The notes beneath the pieces were generated by a model that saw nothing but the letters and a program-made list of their open reading frames with translations, searched no databases and was not told the origin of the DNA. Below are positions 1 to 7,546 of a stretch of 64,000 bases of DNA, piece after piece. Position 1 is the stretch's first letter; the number at the start of each line of letters is the position of its first letter. Made by a program: the position numbers and the translations under genes. Source of the DNA: Ahniella affigens (GTDB lineage: Bacteria > Pseudomonadota > Gammaproteobacteria > Xanthomonadales > Ahniellaceae); the NCBI RefSeq assembly GCF_003015185.1, contig NZ_CP027860.1, positions 5,177,001 through 5,241,000 of the forward strand. The letters are read 5' to 3'.

Positions 1-599
1 TGGATGTCGATGTTCACGAATCCATCAATGCGGGTGGGCCCCGCGCCCAGGTGCAGATTCAGACCCTGCGACTGCGCCGTGAGCGCTAACGCGGCGAGTT
101 GGGGCGACACGAATTCGCCGCGCAGCGCTGCGAGTTCGGTCTTGAGCTCATCGACCGCGGCCAGCAGCGCCATCAGCCGACGTTCCAAGCCGGCGCCCGT
201 GCGCTCGCGCAACGCGCTTTCGGCAAACGCACCGAGGCACTGCACATCGGCGCCCAGGTCATAAACCGAGCGCGCCAGAAAGCGCAGGTGCTTTTGGGCG
301 CGATCGGCGGACCACGCAGCGTCGGGCTCGTTGGCGGCGGGGCTTTCGGCATCAACGAGGACGCCGATCTCGTAGAGATGGGACAGGATTTCCTGCACCG
401 TGCCGCGATGCGGCGGCGGCACTTGCGCGAGCGCCTGCATCAGCCCGCACGGTCGAACGAACAGGCCGAGCAGCGCGACGATCTGCGGATTGTCGATCGC
501 GAAGGCTGGGTGTCGGCTTTGGGTAGTGTGGACCCACCAACGGCCGCCTCGGGCACGGATCAGGGCATCGGCAGCAAGTAACCAGTGGTTGGCAGTCAT
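1..599 (-). CDS. SAM-dependent methyltransferase, N-terminal part (runs off window edge)
   Basis: An uninterrupted minus-strand frame starts at the ATG at 599 and is still open at base 1, so only about 199 N-terminal residues are present. The first ~150 residues are helical and unlike any domain I recognise. The last visible residues, LHLGAGPTRIDGFVNIDI, match motif I and the acidic beta-2 end of class I (methyltransferase type 11/12) enzymes, where LxLGxGx...GWxNxD is typical. Catalysis and substrate cannot be seen. It lies 12 bp downstream of the oxygenase gene on the same strand, so the two are probably co-transcribed. The neighbourhood (2OG oxygenase, sulfotransferase) suggests small-molecule or surface modification; that is inference. 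Confidence 0.7.
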   Translation of the reverse strand, partial: MTANHWLLAADALIRARGGRWWVHTTQSRHPAFAIDNPQIVALLGLFVRPCGLMQALAQVPPPHRGTVQEILSHLYEIGVLVDAESPAANEPDAAWSADRAQKHLRFLARSVYDLGADVQCLGAFAESALRERTGAGLERRLMALLAAVDELKTELAALRGEFVSPQLAALALTAQSQGLNLHLGAGPTRIDGFVNIDI

Positions 600-611
600 G
601 GTGTTGAACAC

Positions 612-1193
612 TCAGAACAGAAAGTACGTGGACAAAATGAACTTGTCGTTGGAGACCGGCGCACAGCCTTGGTGCTGATACATCCAATACGGCGGAAACA
701 TCAGCAGCCGTCCAGCCTTCGGCGCCACCTTCATGCCGAGGTCGACGAACTCGGTTTCGCCCCCGACCTCAACATCGTTCAGATACCAAAGAAACACGAG
801 ATAGCGATTGGCCACCGGACCAATTGAGTCGAAATGTGGCTGAAACTTTTCGCCGCCGCCCACGCGATAGCGCTTGACGATCAATTCGCTGACCTTGGGG
901 CTCGGTGGCACGGGCAGGTGGAGCTTCAACGCTGCGTTGTAGCGTGCCAGGTGCTGCAGCATGTTGTGACCGATGTGCTGGCGGAAACCGGCGTCGGACA
1001 AGGGGCCGATGTCGAGCTCCGTCCAGGCGCTGTCGTCGTGGCCCTCACGAACCCCGCGGCCGTTGACCTTCTGGAAGCGCCTCAGGGCATCAAAGCTCTG
1101 CACCATGCGCGCGCAGAAGGCGGGGTCAAGCGCGTCGTCAAACACCTGAATGGCGGTGGCCAGATCACGTTGGGCAGGCAGGAGGTCGGTCAT
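612..1193 (-). CDS. 2OG-Fe(II) oxygenase (prolyl 4-hydroxylase-like)
   Basis: About 193 residues. The C-terminal half carries the double-stranded beta-helix signature: iron ligands HxD in QPHFDSIG, then the core strands YLVFLWYLNDVEVGGETEF and the C-terminal strand KFILSTYFLF typical of this oxygenase family. A late His in YQHQG is the candidate distal iron ligand. These enzymes hydroxylate a protein or small-molecule substrate using 2-oxoglutarate and O2; the substrate here is unknown. The ATG at 1193 is preferred over a longer frame reaching 1232 because the extra 13 residues are basic and unconserved-looking, though neither start has a strong ribosome site. It is divergent from the sulfotransferase gene, about 60 bp away. 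Confidence 0.82.
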   Translation of the reverse strand: MTDLLPAQRDLATAIQVFDDALDPAFCARMVQSFDALRRFQKVNGRGVREGHDDSAWTELDIGPLSDAGFRQHIGHNMLQHLARYNAALKLHLPVPPSPKVSELIVKRYRVGGGEKFQPHFDSIGPVANRYLVFLWYLNDVEVGGETEFVDLGMKVAPKAGRLLMFPPYWMYQHQGCAPVSNDKFILSTYFLF

Positions 1194-1252
1194 AGGCTTG
1201 CCAAGGAGACTCCGAAACCGACATAGTCGCACGATTCCAAGCCGAGTGTTTC

Positions 1253-3097
1253 ATGTCCAATCAAGACGCTTCTTCCGGTTCTGTGCTGACGCATGCGTTT
1301 ACCTTGCTCCAACAGGGCGAAGGCGCGGCGGCAGAGCGGCTGGTCCGGGCCATTCTGCAGGCGCAGCCGCAACACGCTGGTGCCGCGACCGTGCTGGCCT
1401 TGGCGTGTCTACAGCAGGGGCGGCCACAAGACGCCTTGCCCATTTTCGACCGCTTGTGTGTGCTTGAGCCCAATGAGCCCACGCACTGGGCGAATCTTGC
1501 CAATTGCATGTGCGAAATGGGCCGCGATGCCGACGCGCTGATTCCGATGCAGCAGGCGTTCAAGCTCGGCGCCAACGATCCGGGCAGCTACTTCGCTTAT
1601 GCGCGCACCCTGATTGCGCATCGCCGTTTGCCCGAAGCGTTGCAAGCGATCGATGCGGCGATTCGGCATCAAGGATTTGATGCCGACCTCCGATTGACGC
1701 GCGCTAGGATCTTGACCAGCCTCGATCGGTGGCCGGATGCGAATGCCGAGATCGAGTTGCTCGCACGCCTGCCGATGTCGGCAGCGCAACGGGCGGAAGC
1801 CGGACATGTCCTGCTGCAAACGGGGCTATATGCCGACGCCGAACGGCTGTTCGCGATGGCGTTGCAGCAGGACCCGGAGCTGCTGGATGCCCGCATTGGC
1901 TTGGCACTGACCCAGGAGCGGACGAATCAAGTCCCAGCCGCAGAGCAGACTGCGCTTTTGCTTCCTGAAATCACGATGGATTCGCGCTTGCAGCAGAAGA
2001 TTTGGCAATTGCGAGCCCGATTGGCGCAACGCGGCGGCGACGCGGCAACCGCGCGGGACTACTTGCAGATGCTGCTGGACCCACCGCCGTCCGATCCGTC
2101 TTTGGCGGCTGCGCTCGCGTTTGATCTGGCGCAGGCGGAGGCAAGTCTCGGGGCAATTCCGGCAACCATGATTGCATTGCAGACGGCGCATCAAGCCAAA
2201 CGTGCACAGGTGTCCACGACGCATCCCGAACTGCTGCGACAGGACAGCCTACTCGGCTTGTTGGAGCGTCCGGCACCGGCGCGCGGACCGTTGCGGACGC
2301 CTGCCGATGGTCTAACGGACCCGGTGTTTCTGGTGGGCTTTCCGCGCTCTGGCACGACGTTGCTGGAGCAGCTTCTCGATGCCCATGAGGGTCTGGTGTC
2401 GTTTGACGAGCAGCCGTTTCTGCAACGCTTGATCAATCGACTTGCGCAGGCGGGCAAGCCGTATCCGGAGTCCTTGGCTGACTTGGACGTCGACGTGATT
2501 GGTGGCCTCAGGCAAGCGTACTTTGCAGAGGTCACCAAAGTGACGGCCGGTCGCGCCGGCGGTGCGGGCGGTGCGCTACCGCGGGCCGTCGACAAGAACC
2601 CCCTGAATCTGGCACGGATACCGTTTATCGATACCGTGTTTCCAAAAGCGCACATTCTGTTCGCCGTGCGCCATCCGTGTGATGTGGTACTGAGTTGCTA
2701 TCAGCAGAATTTTCGCGCACCGGCATTGGCGTTGAGTTTCGAGACGTTGCTCAGCACGGCGCAGATGTATGACCGGGTCATGGGATATGTGTTTGGTGAT
2801 TTGGCGCAGATTCGAACGCCAATTCATCGTGTGCGGTATGAGGATCTGGTCGCCGATGTGCAGACGGAAGGCAAGCGGATCTTTCAGTTCCTCGGGCTGC
2901 CGTGGGACGACGAGCTGCTTCGCTTTACTGAACGGGCCCGCGAGAAGCGCTCGATCTCGACCCCGAGTTACAGCCAGGTCGTGCAGGCAGTGAATTCACG
3001 CGCAGTGGGTAAATGGCAGGCCTATGGCGCGTATTTTGACGACGCGGTGATGGCGTGTCTGCGGCCGTGGATCGAGGCGTTCGGTTATCCGGAATGA
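1253..3097 (+). CDS. TPR-repeat sulfotransferase family protein
   Basis: 614 residues. Residues about 10-310 are tetratricopeptide repeats (alternating helical pairs with A/G/L spacing). From about residue 345 a PAPS-dependent sulfotransferase domain follows: 5'-phosphosulfate loop VGFPRSGTTLLEQ near residue 360 and the 3'-phosphate strand FAVRHPCDVVLSCYQQ about 110 residues later, with the later RYEDL segment also typical. The family transfers sulfate from PAPS; the TPR part probably binds a partner or acceptor. The start ATG lies about 60 bp from the divergent oxygenase gene. The acceptor is not predictable. There is no signal peptide, so it is likely cytoplasmic. Confidence 0.88.
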   Translation: MSNQDASSGSVLTHAFTLLQQGEGAAAERLVRAILQAQPQHAGAATVLALACLQQGRPQDALPIFDRLCVLEPNEPTHWANLANCMCEMGRDADALIPMQQAFKLGANDPGSYFAYARTLIAHRRLPEALQAIDAAIRHQGFDADLRLTRARILTSLDRWPDANAEIELLARLPMSAAQRAEAGHVLLQTGLYADAERLFAMALQQDPELLDARIGLALTQERTNQVPAAEQTALLLPEITMDSRLQQKIWQLRARLAQRGGDAATARDYLQMLLDPPPSDPSLAAALAFDLAQAEASLGAIPATMIALQTAHQAKRAQVSTTHPELLRQDSLLGLLERPAPARGPLRTPADGLTDPVFLVGFPRSGTTLLEQLLDAHEGLVSFDEQPFLQRLINRLAQAGKPYPESLADLDVDVIGGLRQAYFAEVTKVTAGRAGGAGGALPRAVDKNPLNLARIPFIDTVFPKAHILFAVRHPCDVVLSCYQQNFRAPALALSFETLLSTAQMYDRVMGYVFGDLAQIRTPIHRVRYEDLVADVQTEGKRIFQFLGLPWDDELLRFTERAREKRSISTPSYSQVVQAVNSRAVGKWQAYGAYFDDAVMACLRPWIEAFGYPE

Positions 3098-3123
3098 CCT
3101 CGCAGTCTGGTCGGGGCTGGTCT

Positions 3124-3173
3124 GCCCGATCCCGTAGGGGCAGACACACGGGTCTGCCCCGACGGGATCGGGC
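3124..3173. terminator. Nested hairpin between converging genes
   Basis: Outer arms GCCCGATCCCGT (3124-3135) and ACGGGATCGGGC (3162-3173) enclose a second inverted repeat, GGGGCAGAC / GTCTGCCCC. The structure sits between two converging genes and reaches the stop codon of the minus-strand gene. There is no T-tract, so termination is an inference; it could equally be a short dispersed palindromic repeat. Confidence 0.45.
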
Positions 3174-3874
3174 TAGGCCGCCAGGCTTGATTCGATGGCG
3201 GGATCGGTCGTGGCTTGTTGGTCAGCTTGGGTGACCGCGTCGGCTGGCGATTTTGGCGTTGCCTGCGCGCGCAACACGGCCGCTTTGCTACGCAACCACA
3301 ATCCTTCCATCTCGCGACTGAAGTTCTTCACTTGCGCGCAGGTTTCGAGCACGGCGCGTTTGTGTTGGGTCGCGTCCAGCACGTTCGCGTACCACAGTTG
3401 ATCCAGCAACTGAATCATGTTATCGGCGGCTGAGAAGTGTTCGAGTGCGCGCTTGGCGTTCGGACAGAACACCGGGAAATGCCGGGTCTGCGCTTGGTAG
3501 CTGATCGCAGGCGGTGCGCCGGCTGCCTGCAGCCATTGGCGATAACGCTCGGTCGTGGTGTGTTGCACGTGAGTGAGGTGCTGGTGGCTTCGCTGGAACA
3601 CATCAGCCAACTTGCTGCCGGTCGCGCCCATATCGCGTTCCATGATCGGAATGGTCACCGACATGCCGTACAGCGCCACCTGCAGTCGGCCAAACAATTG
3701 CTGCAGTAGCTTCTGTGCGAATACCGTTTTCAGACTGATCTCGCAGTGCAGTTGCGGTGCGGACACAGCGGGTCGCCAGGCCCACGGGTCGAAATCGCGT
3801 TGGCGCTTCGCGCGTGGGTTTGGTGTCGTGACCGGCGCCGCCGACGGCGCGGGCGCTTCGATGGTGGCGTTCAT
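3173..3874 (-). CDS. AcaB/DUF1845-like conjugation-associated protein
   Basis: About 233 residues, mostly helical, with a Pro/Ala-rich N-terminal tail. The body resembles the DUF1845/AcaB (TIGR03761) proteins of integrative conjugative elements and IncC plasmids: an early strand-like segment LHCEISLKTVFA, a central PVFCPNAKRAL motif (the family has a similar FCPEAKRFL), and a terminal helix region. This is recognition by pattern, not by alignment. AcaB is a regulator of transfer genes in IncC, which would fit the nearby conjugation operon. The start at 3874 is chosen for GGAG about 6 bases upstream; the frame extends to 3949 without ribosome-site support. Confidence 0.45.
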   Translation of the reverse strand: MNATIEAPAPSAAPVTTPNPRAKRQRDFDPWAWRPAVSAPQLHCEISLKTVFAQKLLQQLFGRLQVALYGMSVTIPIMERDMGATGSKLADVFQRSHQHLTHVQHTTTERYRQWLQAAGAPPAISYQAQTRHFPVFCPNAKRALEHFSAADNMIQLLDQLWYANVLDATQHKRAVLETCAQVKNFSREMEGLWLRSKAAVLRAQATPKSPADAVTQADQQATTDPAIESSLAA

Positions 3875-4099
3875 AAGGACTCCATGATGAACCGACCGAT
3901 TGTCGGTACGGTCAGAATCGGGCTTGGCGGCGTGGCGGTTCCCGCGCAACCTGGCGGGAAATTCGCGCTTTTGCGGCGTTGGCGGCGAGTCTCATGTCTC
4001 AGTGATTGACCAAGACCGTCTCGTAATGCGACGGTATGAGGCAGGAGACCGGGGCCGCGCGCCGCGGTACGCGTGAGATCACCCTTTTCGAGTTTGACC

Positions 4100-5206
4100 A
4101 TGAGCCAAGACAGCCAGTTTCTGACCGCCGCCGAGTTGCCCGAGATTCGCGACTTCTATTTGCCTCTGAACAATGACATGCAGGATGAGTCGATTGAATG
4201 GTTCAGCGCGCGGGCGTTTACCGGCTCTAGTCGCTCGCGTTTGGCTTTTGGCAAAGACCCGGACGTGATGCGCTTCATCCGCGAGGCGCAAAAGGAGTGC
4301 CTGAAGCATGCCAGTACCGTGCACGACACGGCGCGGATCAACATTCTGGATCAGGTGTTCCGAATGCAGATTGTCAACCGCACCGAGAATCGTCGATCGG
4401 TGCATCTGCGCCGGATTCCCAGGATTGTGCCAACGTTGGAAGAAGCCGGCGTCAGCATGGCGATGCGCGAAATTCTGATGGCCGATACGCTGATCAAGGG
4501 CGGGCTGATTTTGATCACCGGCACGAATGGGCAAGGCAAGACGACCGTGCTGAGTTCGACGATTGTGCATCGGCTGCGTCGGCATGGCGGCGCGGCTCAG
4601 ATGATCGAAGACCCGTCGGAATATCCGTGTGACGGCGTGCACGGCGACGGCGTGTGTTTGCAACTGCCGGTCAGCTCCGACATTCCGTCGCAAAACACTT
4701 ACGAGGCCGCGCTGAAGAAGAGTCTGCGCGCGTTCCCGGCGATCAGTGGCGGCGGCACGATGCTCGGCATCGGCGAGATTCGCGACAAAGATACGGCGGC
4801 CGAGGCGCTCAAGCAGTCCGGCAACGGGCATTTAGTGATCGCGACCATGCACGGCCAAACCATCGTGCAGGCGTTGGATCGCCTGGTCACGATGGCGTCG
4901 GAAGTGTTGGGGACGAATCAGGCGCGCATGCTGCTTGGTACGAATCTGCGGATGATCTGCAATCAGTCGCTCGTCAAGTCGATGACGCAACGGGCGGTAT
5001 CGTCGGAGGCCAGTTGGTTCAAGAGCGCCGAGGTATCGGCGGTATTGCTCTTTGCGAACGAGGCCGATGCAAATATGCGGTCAGCGTTGACGCATGGCGA
5101 TCAGATTGCGATCGAAAAGGCCATTGGCAAGCAGTCGGAATTGTTGAGCAGCTATGCCGGCGGCCCGGTTTCGGGCCTGATCAAGCAGCTCGGCAACGTG
5201 CTGTGA
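4100..5206 (+). CDS. PilT/DotB/TraJ-like secretion ATPase
   Basis: About 368 residues. This is a hexameric traffic ATPase of the PilT/GspE superfamily. Walker A is GTNGQGKTTVL near residue 140, the Asp box is MIEDPSEYP, the Walker B region is GGTMLGIGEIRD, and the His box is IATMHGQT. The GQGKT loop and the GGTML substitution for the usual DPDxILxGE resemble the conjugative TraJ/DotB branch more than true twitching PilT. It likely energises a type IV pilus or type IVB-like export step at the inner membrane. The ATG at 4100 replaces an upstream GTG at 4073 because the added residues look unconserved. It is followed 54 bp later by an unknown gene with a similar pre-start sequence (CGAGxTTxGACC). 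Confidence 0.8.
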   Translation: MSQDSQFLTAAELPEIRDFYLPLNNDMQDESIEWFSARAFTGSSRSRLAFGKDPDVMRFIREAQKECLKHASTVHDTARINILDQVFRMQIVNRTENRRSVHLRRIPRIVPTLEEAGVSMAMREILMADTLIKGGLILITGTNGQGKTTVLSSTIVHRLRRHGGAAQMIEDPSEYPCDGVHGDGVCLQLPVSSDIPSQNTYEAALKKSLRAFPAISGGGTMLGIGEIRDKDTAAEALKQSGNGHLVIATMHGQTIVQALDRLVTMASEVLGTNQARMLLGTNLRMICNQSLVKSMTQRAVSSEASWFKSAEVSAVLLFANEADANMRSALTHGDQIAIEKAIGKQSELLSSYAGGPVSGLIKQLGNVL

Positions 5207-5260
5207 GGCGTCGTTCAGCACGTCACGTGGTTCCCTTTGCTTTGAACACGAGATTCGACC

Positions 5261-5770
5261 ATGACTGAAGACAGCATTCATCTGCAGGAGAAGCTCGAGG
5301 CGGTGTTCGGCCAGCCCGAGCAGATTCTCGGCAACAAGACCGGCGCACTGACGCTCCGGTTTCCGAATCGACACGTAGACGTGGTGGAGGTCATTCGCCA
5401 GACCGGCGCGAAGGTCCTGTCGTCAGGCATGACACCAACACGGGTGGGCGGCCCGGCCATCGTGCCGAATGTCGTGGCGCGGCTCGGTGCCGTAACACTG
5501 ATAGTGAAAGGCCGAGTGGACCAGGACAGCCTCAAGGGCTTGGACGTGATCTTGGCCGAGCCGAATCTGATTGGCTCGGCCAATGCCCAGGCAATCTTTG
5601 CGTTTCTGCTGGACACGATCGAGTCAATGCCGGATCCGGAGGAAGCGTTTCTGGGACTGATCTACCACGTGCTCGACACCAAGTTCGAAGAATCGGCGCA
5701 GTCGGGTCGCGCGTTGCTGGGGCGCATGCTGAGCGGCATGGGTCAGTATCTGGAGCAACGCGCGGATTGA
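5261..5770 (+). CDS. Conserved-looking hypothetical protein next to PilT-like ATPase
   Basis: 169 residues, acidic, soluble, with no signal peptide or membrane segment and no motif I recognise. The middle holds alternating hydrophobic strands (VARLGAVTLIVKG) and the end is helical. Codon pattern and reading direction match the upstream ATPase, 54 bp away, and the two starts share a very similar upstream sequence, so it is probably an operon partner. A cytoplasmic accessory role in the same transfer or pilus process is the only inference I would make. Confidence 0.6.
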   Translation: MTEDSIHLQEKLEAVFGQPEQILGNKTGALTLRFPNRHVDVVEVIRQTGAKVLSSGMTPTRVGGPAIVPNVVARLGAVTLIVKGRVDQDSLKGLDVILAEPNLIGSANAQAIFAFLLDTIESMPDPEEAFLGLIYHVLDTKFEESAQSGRALLGRMLSGMGQYLEQRAD

Positions 5771-5951
5771 CGGGCGCCTGAGTCTTGGGATCTTGATCTG
5801 CGCACGCGCCAGCGGGAATCTCACGCCAAAGCAATCCCGGAGGTAACGAGCGGCGGCGCAAGCATTCTGGACGCCCCGTTGGTGCGCTAAATCGTGCCGC
5901 AAACGGTAGGCGGCAACGTGCGGTGCTGACGGCGACGCGATGGCGGAAGTG

Positions 5952-6353
5952 GCCCGCTCCCACTCGCGTGGGAGTTTTGATCGCACCGAAGGTGCGCTGA
6001 TTCGCGCATCAGACTGTCGGCGACGATGGGTGATTCTTACAACGGCACCGTGTGGCAAGTAGCCCTCTCCCCAGCCCTCTCCCACTCGCGTGGGAGAGGG
6101 AGTCGGCTCCCTGCCCCGCTAGGGAGGGTCTGAATAAGTCCATCCTGGACTTTCAGACCCGCACTGAGTCCGGCACGTGTCCGGACTCAGTGCACCAGAA
6201 TCAAGCACTTGCGTGCTTGATTCTGGGCGGGCCATCCATGGCCCGCATCGCCTCTGAACTTGTTCAGAGGCTCCCTAGCGCGAGGGACGGCTGGGAGGGG
6301 GTTACTTGAGATCAGAATCTTCCCCGCTCACAAGTCTATTGGGTCGCAAGCAC
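5952..6353. repeat. Composite dispersed repeat, interrupted copy
   Basis: This gene-free stretch is the reverse-complement counterpart of the repeat block at 50651-51118. Shared blocks include GGTGCGCTGATTCGCGCATCA, GGCAAGTAGCCCTCTCC, CTCCCACTCGCGTGGGAG and the outer end TATTGGGTCGCAAG. The copy is split by the five-hairpin element at 6119-6278. The rest of 5771-6425 shows no convincing gene. Confidence 0.7.
6119..6278 (+). mobile_element. Five-hairpin element, copy 1 (MITE-like)
   Basis: The 160 bp element is bounded by near-perfect terminal inverted repeats (CTAGGGAGGGTCTGAATAAG and the complement of CTTGTTCAGAGGCTCCCTAG). It is almost completely tiled by five hairpins: H1 6126-6160, H2 6161-6193, H3 6195-6226, H4 6227-6246 and H5 6251-6270. 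H1 contains a second nested inverted repeat (GTCCA/TGGAC). It has no coding capacity. It sits inside another repeat, which indicates insertion. Other copies are at 19048 and 57279, with a relative at 45085. Confidence 0.75.
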
Positions 6354-6425
6354 AACGTGTTTTGGCGTGTTTGATGGGTGGGATATAGACGCCCTCAATC
6401 GCAACGTGTCGCGCCATCGGGCTCA

Positions 6426-7271
6426 TCAGGCTGCCTGCAGTGCGGGCAATGGTCCCCGAAAGCGCTTGCGGGCAATGAGGGATCTTAGACTCAGCGCCTG
6501 ATCTTCAGTGAGCCTGCCAATCTGGCGATGCTGCCGGATCGTGTCTTGCAACCAGTCGTGCTGGAACTTGATCGATGGGCTGACACGGCCGTCCATGATC
6601 AATGCCTGCAGGCTGTCGAAGTCGTGTTTGGAGAAGCGAATATCGGGCGCGACCGCCACCATGACGGCGGTCGTTCGCTTTGGCAATTGCGTGCACCAAT
6701 CAGCGCGATGGCGGCCAAGGCGCATCAGGCGAAGGAGGTCGTTAGCACTGCATGCCGATGACGAGCCGAGACGTGGCAGCGCGATCACGCCGTCGGGAAG
6801 GCTTGGTGTCGTCGCCAGCGGCAACAACGGGTCGTCGCTCAGATTGGCGTTCGCGACCGTCTCGGGCAAGTGCCAGCCAGTGTGTCGCGCCACCAGTTCG
6901 CAGAACAGCGGCGACACGATTTCGCCGTCGCGGAGCAATCGGGCCAGCGTTTTCAAGCCGAGTCCGTTGTGCGCATGGCACGCGGCTTTGGCGCTGCCAT
7001 AGCGCGCGACGTGTGCGCGCAGCCATTGCTGCCGGATTTGGTTGCCCTGGTCATCGGCAAGCAACGCGCCGCTGATTGGGTGTTGCAGCCACTCCGCCGG
7101 AATCTGGAACGACTCGGCAACACAGAGCACATGCCGAAGGGATATTTTGCGCGTGCCCTCGAGCACGTTGTCGGCGACGCGCAGATGAATCCGAGTCAGC
7201 TCCGAGAACCAGGATGCGTGCGGCAGAATCTGGCGGATGAGGCAGTAGTTGTCGTGCAGGATCTTGAGCAT
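6426..7271 (-). CDS. Hypothetical protein, possible FlhD-like regulator
   Basis: About 281 residues, soluble, rich in His, Arg and Leu. The first 65 residues (from MLKILHDNYCLIRQILPHA to ISLRHVLCVAESFQIP) resemble the layout of FlhD, in which HDxNxxYLLLAQ is followed by LTLxQxVKLAexNQ. The rest contains a possible helix-turn-helix-like stretch (SAKAACHAHNGLGLKTLARLL) but no clear family. FlhCD-type activators (SetCD, AcaCD) control SXT/IncC transfer, which would fit the neighbouring transfer operon, but the similarity is weak and unverified. The ATG at 7271 has GAGG 8 bases upstream. It lies downstream of traN on the same strand, separated by about 275 bp holding a repeat. Confidence 0.5.
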   Translation of the reverse strand: MLKILHDNYCLIRQILPHASWFSELTRIHLRVADNVLEGTRKISLRHVLCVAESFQIPAEWLQHPISGALLADDQGNQIRQQWLRAHVARYGSAKAACHAHNGLGLKTLARLLRDGEIVSPLFCELVARHTGWHLPETVANANLSDDPLLPLATTPSLPDGVIALPRLGSSSACSANDLLRLMRLGRHRADWCTQLPKRTTAVMVAVAPDIRFSKHDFDSLQALIMDGRVSPSIKFQHDWLQDTIRQHRQIGRLTEDQALSLRSLIARKRFRGPLPALQAA

Positions 7272-7445
7272 GTTGAGCACCTCGTTGGTGTGCTCATTGT
7301 CAGAATCGCGAAGGCGCCCTTACCCGCGAAATCCACGCGTTTTGTCGGGGATTTGTGCCTGCTGCAAAGGAGTCATTGGTCGTGCGGAGGTGGCACTGCG
7401 TGGGCGATTGCATGGATGGGCATCGCAAAATGCTCCTGGTTCTTA

Positions 7446-7512
7446 TCGCGATGCCGCGTTGCAAGTAGCCCTCTCCCCGGCCCGCTTCCACTCGCGTGGG
7501 AGAGGGAGGATG
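7446..7512. repeat. Partial copy of the composite repeat
   Basis: GCAAGTAGCCCTCTCC followed by TTCCACTCGCGTGGGAGAGGG reproduces the core of the repeats at 6050-6100 and 50760-51040. It occupies the gap between traN and the hypothetical gene downstream. Confidence 0.65.
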
Positions 7513-7546
7513 AGAGCATGCGCGGGTTCTGGCGATGCCATTTCGG

